Source of the DNA: CAJPST01 sp041795785
GTDB lineage: Bacteria > Pseudomonadota > Gammaproteobacteria > Enterobacterales > Pasteurellaceae
Reading direction: 5' to 3'
Length of the DNA: 13,047 nucleotides
Assembly (NCBI GenBank): GCA_041795785.1
Contig: JBHBXR010000145.1
Location: 1-13,047, forward strand
This document shows positions 5,479-12,837 of the stretch, in pieces (position 1 is the first letter of the stretch; each line of letters opens with the position of its first letter). Both the position numbers and the translations under genes were made by a program. The notes under the pieces were generated by a model. It was not told the DNA's origin, did not search any database, and saw only the letters and a list, made by a program, of their open reading frames with translations.

Positions 5479-7227
5479 ATGCAAGAGCGCGACTTATCCA
5501 CCGCACAAACCTTCAAACGATTATGGCCGGTCATCTCTCCGTTTAAAATCGGCTTAATTGCCGCCGGCGTTGCCTTAGTGCTGAATGCAGCAGCGGATTC
5601 TTCTCTGATTTATATGCTGAAGCCGTTGCTGGACGACGGTTTCGGCAAAGCGGATCACGGCTTTCTGAAATTAATGGCGGTATTGGTGGTGTTATTTATT
5701 ATTTTACGCGGCATCACCAGCTTCATCGCAAGCTACTGCTTGGCTTGGGTATCGGGCAAAGTAGTGATGATCATGCGTCGTCGCTTATTTAAGCATTTGA
5801 TGTATATGCCGGTCGGCTTTTTTGATCAAAACTCCACCGGGCGTTTATTGTCACGCGTTACTTATGACAGCGAACAGGTCGCCAATTCATCTTCAAGCGC
5901 ATTAACGACTATTGTACGGGAAGGCACTTATCTGCTTTCTTTATTCGGCGTTATGATTGTTACCAGTTGGCAGCTGTCCATCGTGTTGTTTATTATCGGA
6001 CCGATTATTGCGGTTTTGATCCGCGTCGTCTCCAAACGTTTCCGCAATCTCAGTCGCAATCTGCAAAATTCCATGGGAGCATTAACGGCAACGACGGAAC
6101 AAATGCTGAAAGGACATAAAGTGGTCTTGTCTTTCGGCGGACAACAAGTGGAAGAAGCGCGTTTCAATGATGTCAGTAACGATATGCGTCGCAAAGGAAT
6201 GAAATTGGCGATTGCCGACGGCATTGCCAATCCGATTGTACAAATCATCGCATCCTTGGCGTTGGCAGCAGTCCTGTATTTGGCTACGCTGCCGACGATT
6301 ATCAGTCAAAACCTAACCGCCGGTTCCTTTACCGTCGTATTTTCTTCCATGCTGGCAATGATGCGCCCGTTAAAATCATTGACCAACGTGAATGCGCAAT
6401 TCCAACGCGGTATGGCGGCGTGCCAAACACTCTTTGAAATTTTGGATTTGGAAACGGAAAAGGATCAGGGTTCTTATCAAGTGGAACGTGCCAAAGGGAA
6501 CGTCGATTTCAAAGATGTGACTTTTACTTACTTCGGCAAAGACGAACCTGCATTACGTAATTTATCCTTTCAGATTCCGCACGGGAAAACCGTTGCCTTA
6601 GTCGGTCGTTCGGGATCGGGCAAATCCACTATTGCCGCTTTATTGACCCGTTTTTACGATATTGATCAGGGCGAAATCACGTTAGACGGCGTAAATATTC
6701 AAGATTACCGTTTATCCAATTTACGCGAGCAATGTTCGGTGGTATCGCAACAAGTGCATTTGTTTAACGATACCATCGCCAATAACATCGCTTATGCGGC
6801 GCAAGACAAATACAGCCGCGAACAAATTATTGCCGCAGCAAAAGCGGCGCACGCCATGGAATTTATTGAAAAGCTGGAAAACGGGTTGGATACGGTTATC
6901 GGGGAAAACGGCGCCAGCTTATCGGGCGGACAACGTCAACGTTTAGCGATTGCGCGGGCGCTATTGCGTAATTCGCCGGTGCTGATTTTAGATGAAGCCA
7001 CTTCCGCCTTGGATACGGAATCCGAGCGGGCAATTCAGGCGGCGTTGGAAGAATTACAGAAAGATCGCACCGTTTTGGTGATTGCTCATCGCTTATCGAC
7101 GATTGAAAAAGCCGATGAGATTTTGGTCATCGAACACGGGGAAATTAAAGAACGCGGTAACCATCGGGATTTATTGGCGCAAAACGGCGCTTATAAACAA
7201 TTGCATAAGATGCAGTTCAGTCATTAA
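5479..7227 (+). CDS. msbA: Lipid A export ATP-binding/permease protein MsbA
   Basis: MsbA is a homodimeric ABC transporter that flips core-lipid A (LOS) across the inner membrane. At 582 residues it has exactly the E. coli length. The N-terminal half (about 1-330) is the six-helix transmembrane domain, with conserved stretches such as RRRLFKHLMYMPVGFFD and SKRFRNLSRNLQNSMG. The ATPase domain has Walker A GRSGSGKST (376-384, K382). The signature LSGGQ is at 481-485, Walker B ends in D505-E506, and the switch H537 lies in IAHRLST. All catalytic residues are present. The ATG at 5479 has GGA 5 nt upstream, and MQERDLST aligns with the start of E. coli MsbA (KDLST). lpxK follows after 20 bp, as in most gammaproteobacteria. 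Essential in E. coli. Confidence 0.98.
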   Translation: MQERDLSTAQTFKRLWPVISPFKIGLIAAGVALVLNAAADSSLIYMLKPLLDDGFGKADHGFLKLMAVLVVLFIILRGITSFIASYCLAWVSGKVVMIMRRRLFKHLMYMPVGFFDQNSTGRLLSRVTYDSEQVANSSSSALTTIVREGTYLLSLFGVMIVTSWQLSIVLFIIGPIIAVLIRVVSKRFRNLSRNLQNSMGALTATTEQMLKGHKVVLSFGGQQVEEARFNDVSNDMRRKGMKLAIADGIANPIVQIIASLALAAVLYLATLPTIISQNLTAGSFTVVFSSMLAMMRPLKSLTNVNAQFQRGMAACQTLFEILDLETEKDQGSYQVERAKGNVDFKDVTFTYFGKDEPALRNLSFQIPHGKTVALVGRSGSGKSTIAALLTRFYDIDQGEITLDGVNIQDYRLSNLREQCSVVSQQVHLFNDTIANNIAYAAQDKYSREQIIAAAKAAHAMEFIEKLENGLDTVIGENGASLSGGQRQRLAIARALLRNSPVLILDEATSALDTESERAIQAALEELQKDRTVLVIAHRLSTIEKADEILVIEHGEIKERGNHRDLLAQNGAYKQLHKMQFSH

Positions 7228-7247
7228 TTAAATCAATCGGGGTAACA

Positions 7248-8222
7248 ATGAATTTTTGGTATAAAAAATCGTGGTCGACCTATTTGTTGTTGCCTTTTTC
7301 CCTGCTTTTCCTGCTTGTCAGTGGCTTACGCCGATTGCTGTTTAAAAGTGGCGTATTGCCCTCGTATCGCGCGCCGGTTCCGGTTATCGTCGTCGGCAAT
7401 TTATCCGTCGGCGGCAACGGCAAAACGCCGGTGGTGATTTGGTTGGTGCAACAACTGCAACAACGCGGCTTTTCCGTCGGTGTCATTTCCCGCGGTTACG
7501 GCGGTCAATCCAAAATCTATCCGCTATCCGTGAAGGCAGACAGCGATCCCGTACAAGTGGGCGATGAGCCGGTATTAATTGCCAAACGCACTAAGGTTCC
7601 GCTGTGCATTTCTCCGAATCGTCAACAGGCGATTGAGTTGCTGTTGCAACAGCATCCCTGTGATCTGATTATCAGCGACGACGGTTTACAACATTATAAA
7701 TTACAACGTGATATTGAAATTGTCGTCATGGATGCGGAGCGAGGTTTAGGCAACGGTTTCGTCTTGCCTGCCGGTCCGCTGCGTGAATTGCCGAGCCGTT
7801 TGAACGGGGCGGATTTAATCATCGCTAACGGACATCCGCGTCAGGATTGTGATGTAACGATGAAATTGATACCCAAATATGCCGTAAATCTACTGACGCA
7901 AGAAAAACGCCTGCTGACGGAATTCAACCAAGTTTCCGCCATTGCGGGTATCGGCAATCCGCAACGTTTTTTCAATATGTTACGAGAGTTAAACATTGAA
8001 TTGTCGGAAACACGGGCGTTTCAGGATCATCAACATTATCACCCCGCATTATTTACAAAACTCGCCGAAAACCGACCGCTCTTTATGACTGAAAAAGACG
8101 CGGTGAAATGTACGCTCTTTGCGCAACCGAACTGGTGGTATGTGCCGGTTGAAACGGAAATTCACGGTGAAAAAGCACAACAATTATTAAATCGTATAAG
8201 TGAGATAAAAAATGAACGCTAG
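7248..8222 (+). CDS. lpxK: Tetraacyldisaccharide 4'-kinase LpxK
   Basis: LpxK phosphorylates the 4' position of tetraacyldisaccharide-1-phosphate to make lipid IVA, the sixth step of the lipid A pathway, at the cytoplasmic face of the inner membrane. The 324-residue protein opens with a hydrophobic segment (about 11-28) that anchors it. The Walker A loop GNLSVGGNGKT lies at 50-60, followed by SRGYGG (81-86), GDEP (105-108) and SDDGLQHYKLQRD (143-155); the latter contains the conserved DDGLQH element. The start ATG at 7248 has GGGG (7239-7242) 5 nt upstream. It follows msbA by 20 bp, and its last 11 bases, including the stop, overlap the start of ycaR, implying translational coupling. The gene between lpxK and ycaR in E. 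coli (ycaQ) is absent here. Confidence 0.97.
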   Translation: MNFWYKKSWSTYLLLPFSLLFLLVSGLRRLLFKSGVLPSYRAPVPVIVVGNLSVGGNGKTPVVIWLVQQLQQRGFSVGVISRGYGGQSKIYPLSVKADSDPVQVGDEPVLIAKRTKVPLCISPNRQQAIELLLQQHPCDLIISDDGLQHYKLQRDIEIVVMDAERGLGNGFVLPAGPLRELPSRLNGADLIIANGHPRQDCDVTMKLIPKYAVNLLTQEKRLLTEFNQVSAIAGIGNPQRFFNMLRELNIELSETRAFQDHQHYHPALFTKLAENRPLFMTEKDAVKCTLFAQPNWWYVPVETEIHGEKAQQLLNRISEIKNER

Positions 8223-8397
8223 ATTATTAGAAATTGTGGCTTGCCCTATGTGCCAAGGGCGTTTGGAATATGATAAAAACAATGAACGCTTGATTTGTAA
8301 GTTTGATCAGGTTGCCTATCCGATTAATCAGGGCATTCCCGTATTATTGGCGGAGCAAGCCGTTCCATTAACCGAACAGAAAGAACAAGGAGCATAA
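8212..8397 (+). CDS. ycaR: Trm112-like small zinc-binding protein YcaR
   Basis: A 61-residue protein of the Trm112/UPF0434 family, almost the length of E. coli YcaR (60). MNARLLEIVACPMC matches the family N terminus, with C11, C14 and C29 as likely metal ligands; GIPVLL (41-46) is also typical. Trm112 proteins in eukaryotes and archaea activate methyltransferases; the bacterial protein's role is not settled, and nothing here fixes it. The ATG lies inside the end of lpxK in another frame (11-base overlap, AATGAACGCTAG), and kdsB begins one base after its stop. This places it tightly within the lipid A/Kdo operon. The C-terminal tail (VPLTEQKEQGA) is poorly conserved. Confidence 0.93.
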   Translation: MNARLLEIVACPMCQGRLEYDKNNERLICKFDQVAYPINQGIPVLLAEQAVPLTEQKEQGA

Positions 8398-8398
8398 A

Positions 8399-9172
8399 AT
8401 GACCGACTTCACCGTAATTATTCCCGCCCGTTACGCCTCCACCCGTTTACCGGGCAAACCATTGGCGGATATCGCCGGCAAACCGATGATCCGACACGTT
8501 TGGGAGAAAGCGCAACAGTCCGGTGCAAAGCGGGTGATAGTGGCAACGGATAATCGGGATGTAGCGGATGCGGTAATCCAATTCGGCGGTGAGGTTTGTA
8601 TGACTTCCGCACAGCATAATTCCGGCACCGAGCGGTTAGCGGAAGTAGTGGAAAAATTAGCTATCGCCGATGATGAAATTATCGTTAACATTCAAGGAGA
8701 CGAGCCGTTAATTCCCCCGCTCATTGTTTCCCAAGTGGCACAAAATTTAGCGAAATATCAAGTAAATATGGCAAGTTTGGCAGTAAAAATCGAGCACGCC
8801 GAAGAATTATTCAATCCCAATGTAGTGAAAGTATTAACCGATAAAGACGGCTACGTTTTGTATTTTTCCCGCGCGGTGATTCCTTGGGATCGCGACCAAT
8901 TCGCACAACTGCAAAATCAGTCATTCACTTTACAGCAGCTTAAACTGTCGGATCATTATTTACGTCATATCGGCATTTATGCTTATCGCGCCGGCTTTAT
9001 TAAACAATATGTGCGCTGGCAACCGACCGCATTGGAACAAATCGAAAGTTTGGAGCAGCTCCGTGTGTTATGGTACGGAGAAAAAATTCATGTCGAACCC
9101 GCATTGGAAGTGCCGGCGGTTGGCGTGGATACGGCGGAAGATTTAGCCAAAGTGCGGTCGCTTTTAGAGTAA
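8399..9172 (+). CDS. kdsB: 3-deoxy-manno-octulosonate cytidylyltransferase (CMP-Kdo synthetase)
   Basis: KdsB couples Kdo to CTP to give CMP-Kdo, the donor used by WaaA to add Kdo to lipid IVA. It is therefore the partner pathway of the neighbouring lpxK. The 257-residue length is normal. The nucleotide-binding N terminus IIPARYASTRLPGKPL (7-22) is intact, with R11 and K20. HNSGTERLAE (73-82) and the metal motif QGDEP (99-103, D101) follow, then ALEQIESLEQLR and the C-terminal GVDTAEDL. The start is clear: ATG at 8399 with AGGAG (8388-8392) 6 nt upstream and the ycaR stop two bases before it. An uptake signal core occupies codons near the C terminus. It is the likely last gene of the comEC/msbA run, although the next gene starts only 23 bp on. 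Confidence 0.98.
   Translation: MTDFTVIIPARYASTRLPGKPLADIAGKPMIRHVWEKAQQSGAKRVIVATDNRDVADAVIQFGGEVCMTSAQHNSGTERLAEVVEKLAIADDEIIVNIQGDEPLIPPLIVSQVAQNLAKYQVNMASLAVKIEHAEELFNPNVVKVLTDKDGYVLYFSRAVIPWDRDQFAQLQNQSFTLQQLKLSDHYLRHIGIYAYRAGFIKQYVRWQPTALEQIESLEQLRVLWYGEKIHVEPALEVPAVGVDTAEDLAKVRSLLE
9150..9158 (+). repeat. DNA uptake signal sequence core
   Basis: AAGTGCGGT, exact core, at the very end of kdsB; it encodes part of the C-terminal K-V-R-S. Confidence 0.85.
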
Positions 9173-9195
9173 TTTTTTAGAAAGAAGGAAAAATC

Positions 9196-9825
9196 ATGTT
9201 AGACAAAATTATCGGTTCGGTGTTAAGCAACGCATTAGGCGGAGCAAGTCAGGGGCAAAACTCATCGGTTATCAGTGACGTACTGGGTTCATTGTTGAAA
9301 TCACAAGGCGGGATGGAAGGCATTTTCAATCAGTTGCAAAAAGGCGGATTGGGCGAACTGCTGGAATCTTGGATTGGCACGGGCAATAATCAACCTATGG
9401 GTTCCGAACAGGTAACGGAAGTTTTCGGCGAAGAAACGATTTCTGACGTTGCCAGACAAGCCGGTGTTGATAGTTCACAAGCACAGGATATTTTATCCCA
9501 AGTATTACCGAATTTAATTGATATGCTGACGCCAAACGGACGTGAAGGCGGCGTATCGACCGATGTTTTATCCCGTGCCGCACAGCAGGCACAACAAGAT
9601 AACGGTTTCGGTTTGGACGATTTAATCGGTGGCGCTTTAGGCGGCTTATTCGGCGCCGAACAGGAACAAAACAGCGCATCACAAAATTCAACGCAAGGTT
9701 CTATCAACGATTTATTTGATCGTATTTTAAATACGCAAACGGAAACCGGTCAAACGGCTGAAGCAAGTAATAACAGCGAGCTTGCTAAAGACATCGGTTC
9801 GGTATTAAATAATTTTTTCAAATAA
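9196..9825 (+). CDS. YidB-family (DUF937) protein with a Q/N/S-rich C-terminal extension
   Basis: A 209-residue protein of unknown function. Residues about 1-115 resemble E. coli YidB (132 residues): GGLGELLESWIG (50-61) matches its GGLGAILSTWL. VTEVFGEETISDVARQAGVD and LSQVLPNLIDMLTPNG also align with YidB. Beyond that lies an extension of about 75 residues, rich in Q, N, S and G, with two short hydrophobic helices (DDLIGGALGGLFG and SINDLFDRIL). There is no signal peptide or clear membrane segment and no cysteine. The last residues (L-A-K-D-I-G-S-V-L-N-N) echo the first ones (L-D-K-I-I-G-S-V-L-S-N), suggesting an internal repeat. The start is sound: ATG with AAGGA 6 nt upstream. It lies 23 bp after kdsB and may be read with it; a hairpin follows it. 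The DUF937 link is from recognised motifs, not a search. Confidence 0.85.
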   Translation: MLDKIIGSVLSNALGGASQGQNSSVISDVLGSLLKSQGGMEGIFNQLQKGGLGELLESWIGTGNNQPMGSEQVTEVFGEETISDVARQAGVDSSQAQDILSQVLPNLIDMLTPNGREGGVSTDVLSRAAQQAQQDNGFGLDDLIGGALGGLFGAEQEQNSASQNSTQGSINDLFDRILNTQTETGQTAEASNNSELAKDIGSVLNNFFK

Positions 9826-9831
9826 ACCACC

Positions 9832-9860
9832 CGGCGGGGTCATTTTAATTTGCTCCGCCG
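9832..9860 (+). terminator. GC-rich hairpin between the YidB-like gene and uvrC
   Basis: CGGCGGGGT (9832-9840) pairs with GCTCCGCCG (9852-9860) as a 9-bp stem with two G-U pairs and an 11-nt loop. The sequence after it, TTTCAATTTATT, is T-rich but broken, so termination may be partial. The stem begins 6 bp after the stop of the YidB-like gene and ends 14 bp before the uvrC ATG, so it might also affect uvrC translation. Confidence 0.6.
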
Positions 9861-9874
9861 TTTCAATTTATTCT

Positions 9875-11701
9875 ATGTTCGACGCAAAAAAATTTCTCGC
9901 AGATGTCACGCACGATCCCGGCGTTTACCGTATGTTTGACGTCAAAGGCGATGTCATCTATGTAGGCAAAGCCAAGGACTTGAAAAAACGTTTGGCCAGT
10001 TATTTTCGCGCCAATTTGAGCAGTAAAAAAACCGAAGCCTTAGTTGCTTCGATTGCGCGGATTGAAACCACGATTACCTCGTCGGAAACGGAAGCTTTGT
10101 TGCTCGAACATAATTATATTAAGACTTATCAGCCGCGTTATAACGTGCTGTTACGCGACGACAAATCTTATCCCTACATTTTACTGACCAAAGAACGTCA
10201 TCCGCGTATTACTTCTTATCGTGGCAGCAAAAAGATTCAAGGCGAATATTTCGGGCCTTATCCTCACGCCGGTGCGGTACGGGAAACCTTATCCTTGCTG
10301 CAAAAATTATTTCCTATCCGCCAATGTGAAAATTCGGTCTATAACAACCGTTCCCGCCCCTGTTTACAATATCAGATCGGGCGTTGTTCCGCGCCCTGTG
10401 TAACGGGTTATGTGACGGATGAAGAATACGCCCAACAAGTGAATTTCGCCCGTTTGTTTTTACAAGGCAAAGATCAACAGGTTTTGGATCATTTAATCGG
10501 TAAAATGGAACAAGCCAGCCGACAGCTGAACTTTGAAGAAGCCGCACGCTGGCGCGATCAAATTCAGGCGGTGCGATCCGTAACGGAAAAACAATTTGTC
10601 TCCAATGATCGATTGGATGATATGGACATTATTTCCATCGCCTATCAATTGGGCATCGCTTGCGTGCAAGTTTTATTTATTCGCCAAGGCAAAGTGTTGG
10701 GTAACCGCAGCTATTTTCCTAAGGTGCCCGCTAATACGGATTTATCCGAACTGACCGAAACCTTCGTCGGACAATTTTATCTGCAAGGACATCAAGGGCG
10801 CAGCATTCCGAACAGCATTATCGTCGATCATAAATTGGCGGAAAAAAGCGAATTGGAAACTCTGTTGACGGAACAAGCGGGACGCTCGGTGACGATTCAG
10901 GACAATGCAAAAGGTAACAAAAGCAAGTACTTGCAATTGGCACAAATGAATGCCAAAGCGGCGTTGATAACCCAGCTCAAACAAGCCTCTCTCATACAGG
11001 AACGCTATCAGGCTTTGCAACAATTATTGGGCATTGAACATATCCGCCGTATGGAATGTTTTGACATCAGTCATACCATGGGCGAACAAACCATAGCTTC
11101 CTGCGTGGTGTTTAATCGGGACGGTCCGCTAAAAGCCGATTATCGTCGCTTTAATATTGAAGGAATTACCGGCGGTGACGATTATGCGGCGATGGAACAG
11201 GCTTTGTTGAAACGCTATGATCGGGATTTGGAAGCGGAAAAAATTCCCGATGTGATTTTTATTGACGGCGGTAAAGGGCAGCTAAATCGGGCGCTACAAG
11301 TGTTTGAAGGGTTAAATGTAAAATGGAACAAAAACCGACCGCACTTAATCGGCGTAGCAAAAGGCGTAGATCGTAAAGCGGGGTTGGAAACTCTGATTAT
11401 CAGCAAACAGGATCGCGAAATTAATCTGCCGCCCGATGATTTGGCGTTGCACCTGATTCAACATATTCGCGACGAAAGTCATCATCACGCCATCAGCGGG
11501 CATCGCAAAAAACGACAAAAAGCCTTTACTCAAAGCGGGTTGGAAACCATTGAAGGCGTAGGCGCCAAACGCCGTCAGGCATTGCTTAAATATCTCGGCG
11601 GTATGCAAGGCGTTAAAAACGCAACCTTAGATGAAATTGCTTCCGTACCGGGGATTTCACTTGCATTGGCAGAGAAAATTTTCGAAGCGCTAAAACATTA
11701 A
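9875..11701 (+). CDS. uvrC: Excinuclease ABC subunit C
   Basis: UvrC makes both incisions around bulky DNA lesions after UvrA2-UvrB loading. The 608-residue protein shows all parts. The N-terminal GIY-YIG nuclease has GVY (16-18) and YVG (29-31), for the 3' cut. Four cysteines, C151, C163, C171 and C175, correspond to the iron-sulfur ligands reported for E. coli UvrC. The UVR helical hairpin that binds UvrB spans about 203-238. The RNase H-like domain for the 5' cut has D397, D436, D464 and H536. Two C-terminal helix-hairpin-helix motifs contain LETIEGVGAKRRQALL and SVPGISLALAEKI. The start MFDAKKF fits the Pasteurellaceae form, three residues shorter than E. coli; no Shine-Dalgarno sequence is visible before it. 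It is followed by pgsA, as in E. coli, but lacks the upstream response regulator uvrY. Confidence 0.98.
   Translation: MFDAKKFLADVTHDPGVYRMFDVKGDVIYVGKAKDLKKRLASYFRANLSSKKTEALVASIARIETTITSSETEALLLEHNYIKTYQPRYNVLLRDDKSYPYILLTKERHPRITSYRGSKKIQGEYFGPYPHAGAVRETLSLLQKLFPIRQCENSVYNNRSRPCLQYQIGRCSAPCVTGYVTDEEYAQQVNFARLFLQGKDQQVLDHLIGKMEQASRQLNFEEAARWRDQIQAVRSVTEKQFVSNDRLDDMDIISIAYQLGIACVQVLFIRQGKVLGNRSYFPKVPANTDLSELTETFVGQFYLQGHQGRSIPNSIIVDHKLAEKSELETLLTEQAGRSVTIQDNAKGNKSKYLQLAQMNAKAALITQLKQASLIQERYQALQQLLGIEHIRRMECFDISHTMGEQTIASCVVFNRDGPLKADYRRFNIEGITGGDDYAAMEQALLKRYDRDLEAEKIPDVIFIDGGKGQLNRALQVFEGLNVKWNKNRPHLIGVAKGVDRKAGLETLIISKQDREINLPPDDLALHLIQHIRDESHHHAISGHRKKRQKAFTQSGLETIEGVGAKRRQALLKYLGGMQGVKNATLDEIASVPGISLALAEKIFEALKH
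11338..11346 (-). repeat. DNA uptake signal sequence core
   Basis: ACCGCACTT on plus, the core in reverse orientation, inside uvrC. Confidence 0.85.
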
Positions 11702-11712
11702 AAATGCCGTAA

Positions 11713-11721
11713 AAGTGCGGT
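11713..11721 (+). repeat. DNA uptake signal sequence core
   Basis: AAGTGCGGT, exact core preceded by AA and followed by an A tract as in the extended motif, 12 bp past the uvrC stop. The flanking CGTAAAA (11708-11714) and TTTTACCG (from 11735) make only a weak stem, so I do not call a terminator. Confidence 0.85.
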
Positions 11722-11776
11722 CGGAAAAAAACGTGTTTTACCGTAATAACCATAAAATAAATCGGTTAAATATTAA

Positions 11777-11805
11777 TTCTCAAAATACCTAATATGCTTT
11801 AAAAT
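11777..11805 (+). promoter_or_regulatory. Candidate pgsA promoter
   Basis: TTCTCA (11777-11782, four of six) and TAAAAT (11800-11805, five of six) are 17 bp apart, 33 bp before the pgsA ATG. The 136-bp gap after uvrC makes a separate promoter likely; the exact boxes are uncertain in this AT-rich stretch. Confidence 0.4.
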
Positions 11806-11837
11806 AAGCCAATCTCAGTTATAGACCAGTGACTTTT

Positions 11838-12395
11838 ATGAAACTCAATATTCCCACGTTTTTAACTTTATTCAGAGTGGCGCTCATTCCGTTCTTCATT
11901 ATTTGTTTCTACTTGCCTTTCACTTGGTCACCTTTTGCCACCACCTTGATTTTTTTTATCGCCTCCATTACCGATTGGCTGGACGGTTACTTAGCCCGCA
12001 AATGGAAACAAACTACCCGTTTCGGCGCCTTTTTAGACCCTGTGGCGGATAAAGTCATTGTCGCCGCCGCATTAGTGTTAGTGGTGGAATATCAACATTC
12101 ATGGTGGGTAACAATCCCCGCTATCATTATGATTTCTCGCGAAATTATTATTTCGGCGCTGCGTGAATGGATGGCGGAAATCGGCAGTCGCACAACCGTT
12201 GCGGTTTCATGGATGGGAAAAATTAAAACGACGGCACAAATGTTGGCACTAGGCGGTTTATTATGGCGTTATCATCCGTGGATGGAAACCGCAGGCATCA
12301 TTTTACTTTATGTGGCGGCAATCTTAACGGTTTGGTCGATGTGGCAATATTTGAAAGCCGCAAAAGGCAGTTTATTGGATGAACTGGAGCCTTAA
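11838..12395 (+). CDS. pgsA: CDP-diacylglycerol--glycerol-3-phosphate 3-phosphatidyltransferase
   Basis: PgsA joins CDP-diacylglycerol and glycerol-3-phosphate to make phosphatidylglycerophosphate, the committed step to phosphatidylglycerol and cardiolipin. It is an inner-membrane enzyme with several helices. The CDP-alcohol phosphatidyltransferase motif is complete: D46-x2-D49-G50-x2-A53-R54-x8-G63-x3-D67-x3-D71. The start ATG at 11838 gives MKLNIPTFLTLFRV, which lines up with E. coli MQFNIPTLLTLFRV, and a length of 185 residues. A GTG nine bases upstream (11829) is in frame but would add residues the family lacks. ISREIIISALREWMAE (about 104-119) and VAVSWMGKIKTTAQM are also strongly conserved. 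It lies between uvrC and the tRNA genes, as in E. coli. Confidence 0.97.
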   Translation: MKLNIPTFLTLFRVALIPFFIICFYLPFTWSPFATTLIFFIASITDWLDGYLARKWKQTTRFGAFLDPVADKVIVAAALVLVVEYQHSWWVTIPAIIMISREIIISALREWMAEIGSRTTVAVSWMGKIKTTAQMLALGGLLWRYHPWMETAGIILLYVAAILTVWSMWQYLKAAKGSLLDELEP

Positions 12396-12420
12396 CCCAT
12401 CAAAAGTTAGATTGTCATAA

Positions 12421-12429
12421 AAGTGCGGT
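12421..12429 (+). repeat. DNA uptake signal sequence core
   Basis: AAGTGCGGT, preceded by AA and followed by CGAAATTTTC and a later T run, a good match to the extended uptake motif. It lies 25 bp after pgsA in the 170-bp spacer before the tRNAs. Confidence 0.85.
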
Positions 12430-12496
12430 CGAAATTTTCATTGTTTTCAAGATCGCCTCGTTTTTAAGCAATTAATTGCAAAATTAGAATTTTCGT

Positions 12497-12532
12497 TTGA
12501 CTAACAAAGAGAAATCAGTAAAATGCAACGCG
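12497..12532 (+). promoter_or_regulatory. tRNA operon promoter with GC-rich discriminator
   Basis: TTGACT (12497-12502) and TAAAAT (12519-12524) are 16 bp apart and each matches five of six consensus positions. The discriminator GCAACGCG (12525-12532) is GC-rich, the feature that makes stable-RNA promoters sensitive to ppGpp and DksA. The predicted start near 12531 leaves a leader of about 35 nt before tRNA-Gly. CAACGCGTTG (12526-12535) is a palindrome across the start. Confidence 0.7.
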
Positions 12533-12565
12533 TTGTTAAACAACACTGATTTATCACTCAAATAA

Positions 12566-12641
<76 letters not shown>

Positions 12642-12658
12642 ATTTTTCATATCAATAT

Positions 12659-12745
12659 GCCCGAGTGGCGGAATCGGTAGACGCAAGGGATTTAAAATCC
12701 CTCGCCTTTCGAGGCGTGCCAGTTCAAGTCTGGCCTCGGGCACCA
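12659..12745 (+). tRNA. tRNA-Leu (anticodon UAA)
   Basis: A complete 87-nt class II tRNA: acceptor GCCCGAG / CTCGGGC, anticodon stem AGGGA / TCCCT with loop TTTAAAA (anticodon TAA at 12693-12695), the long variable arm CGCCTTTCGAGGCG, T arm with TTCAAGT, discriminator A and encoded CCA (12743-12745). It lies 17 bp after tRNA-Gly and is surely on the same transcript. It corresponds to leuZ of E. coli; the cysT gene that lies between them there is missing. Confidence 0.98.
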
Positions 12746-12749
12746 TATT

Positions 12750-12776
12750 AAATGACTAAAATTTAGTCATTTAGTC
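12750..12776. repeat. TGACTAAA inverted and direct repeats after tRNA-Leu
   Basis: AAATGACTAAA (12750-12760) and TTTAGTCATTT (12762-12772) are perfect inverse copies with one base between, and TTTAGTCA occurs again as TTTAGTCA at 12770-12777. Three copies of one 8-mer lie within 28 bp immediately past a tRNA. The stem could protect or end the transcript but has no T tract behind it. Confidence 0.5.
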
Positions 12777-12779
12777 AAA

Positions 12780-12803
12780 AAGCTTTCTAAGAGCTTACTT
12801 TTT
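12780..12803 (+). terminator. Weak candidate terminator of the tRNA operon
   Basis: AAGCT (12780-12784) / AGCTT (12792-12796) form a 5-bp stem with a 7-nt loop, followed two bases later by five T (12799-12803). The stem is short, so this is only a candidate. Confidence 0.3.
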
Positions 12804-12837
12804 AACCGGAATTAAAGACTTCGTTTAATTTTGTCTA

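Noticed and set aside
11829..11837. GTG as the pgsA start
   Set aside because: The ATG at 11838 aligns with the first residue of E. coli PgsA; the GTG would add three unconserved residues.
12810..12830. AATTAAA / TTTAATT inverted repeat as a terminator for the right-edge gene
   Set aside because: The stem is A-T only and leftward reading has no T tract after it, so it is too weak to call.
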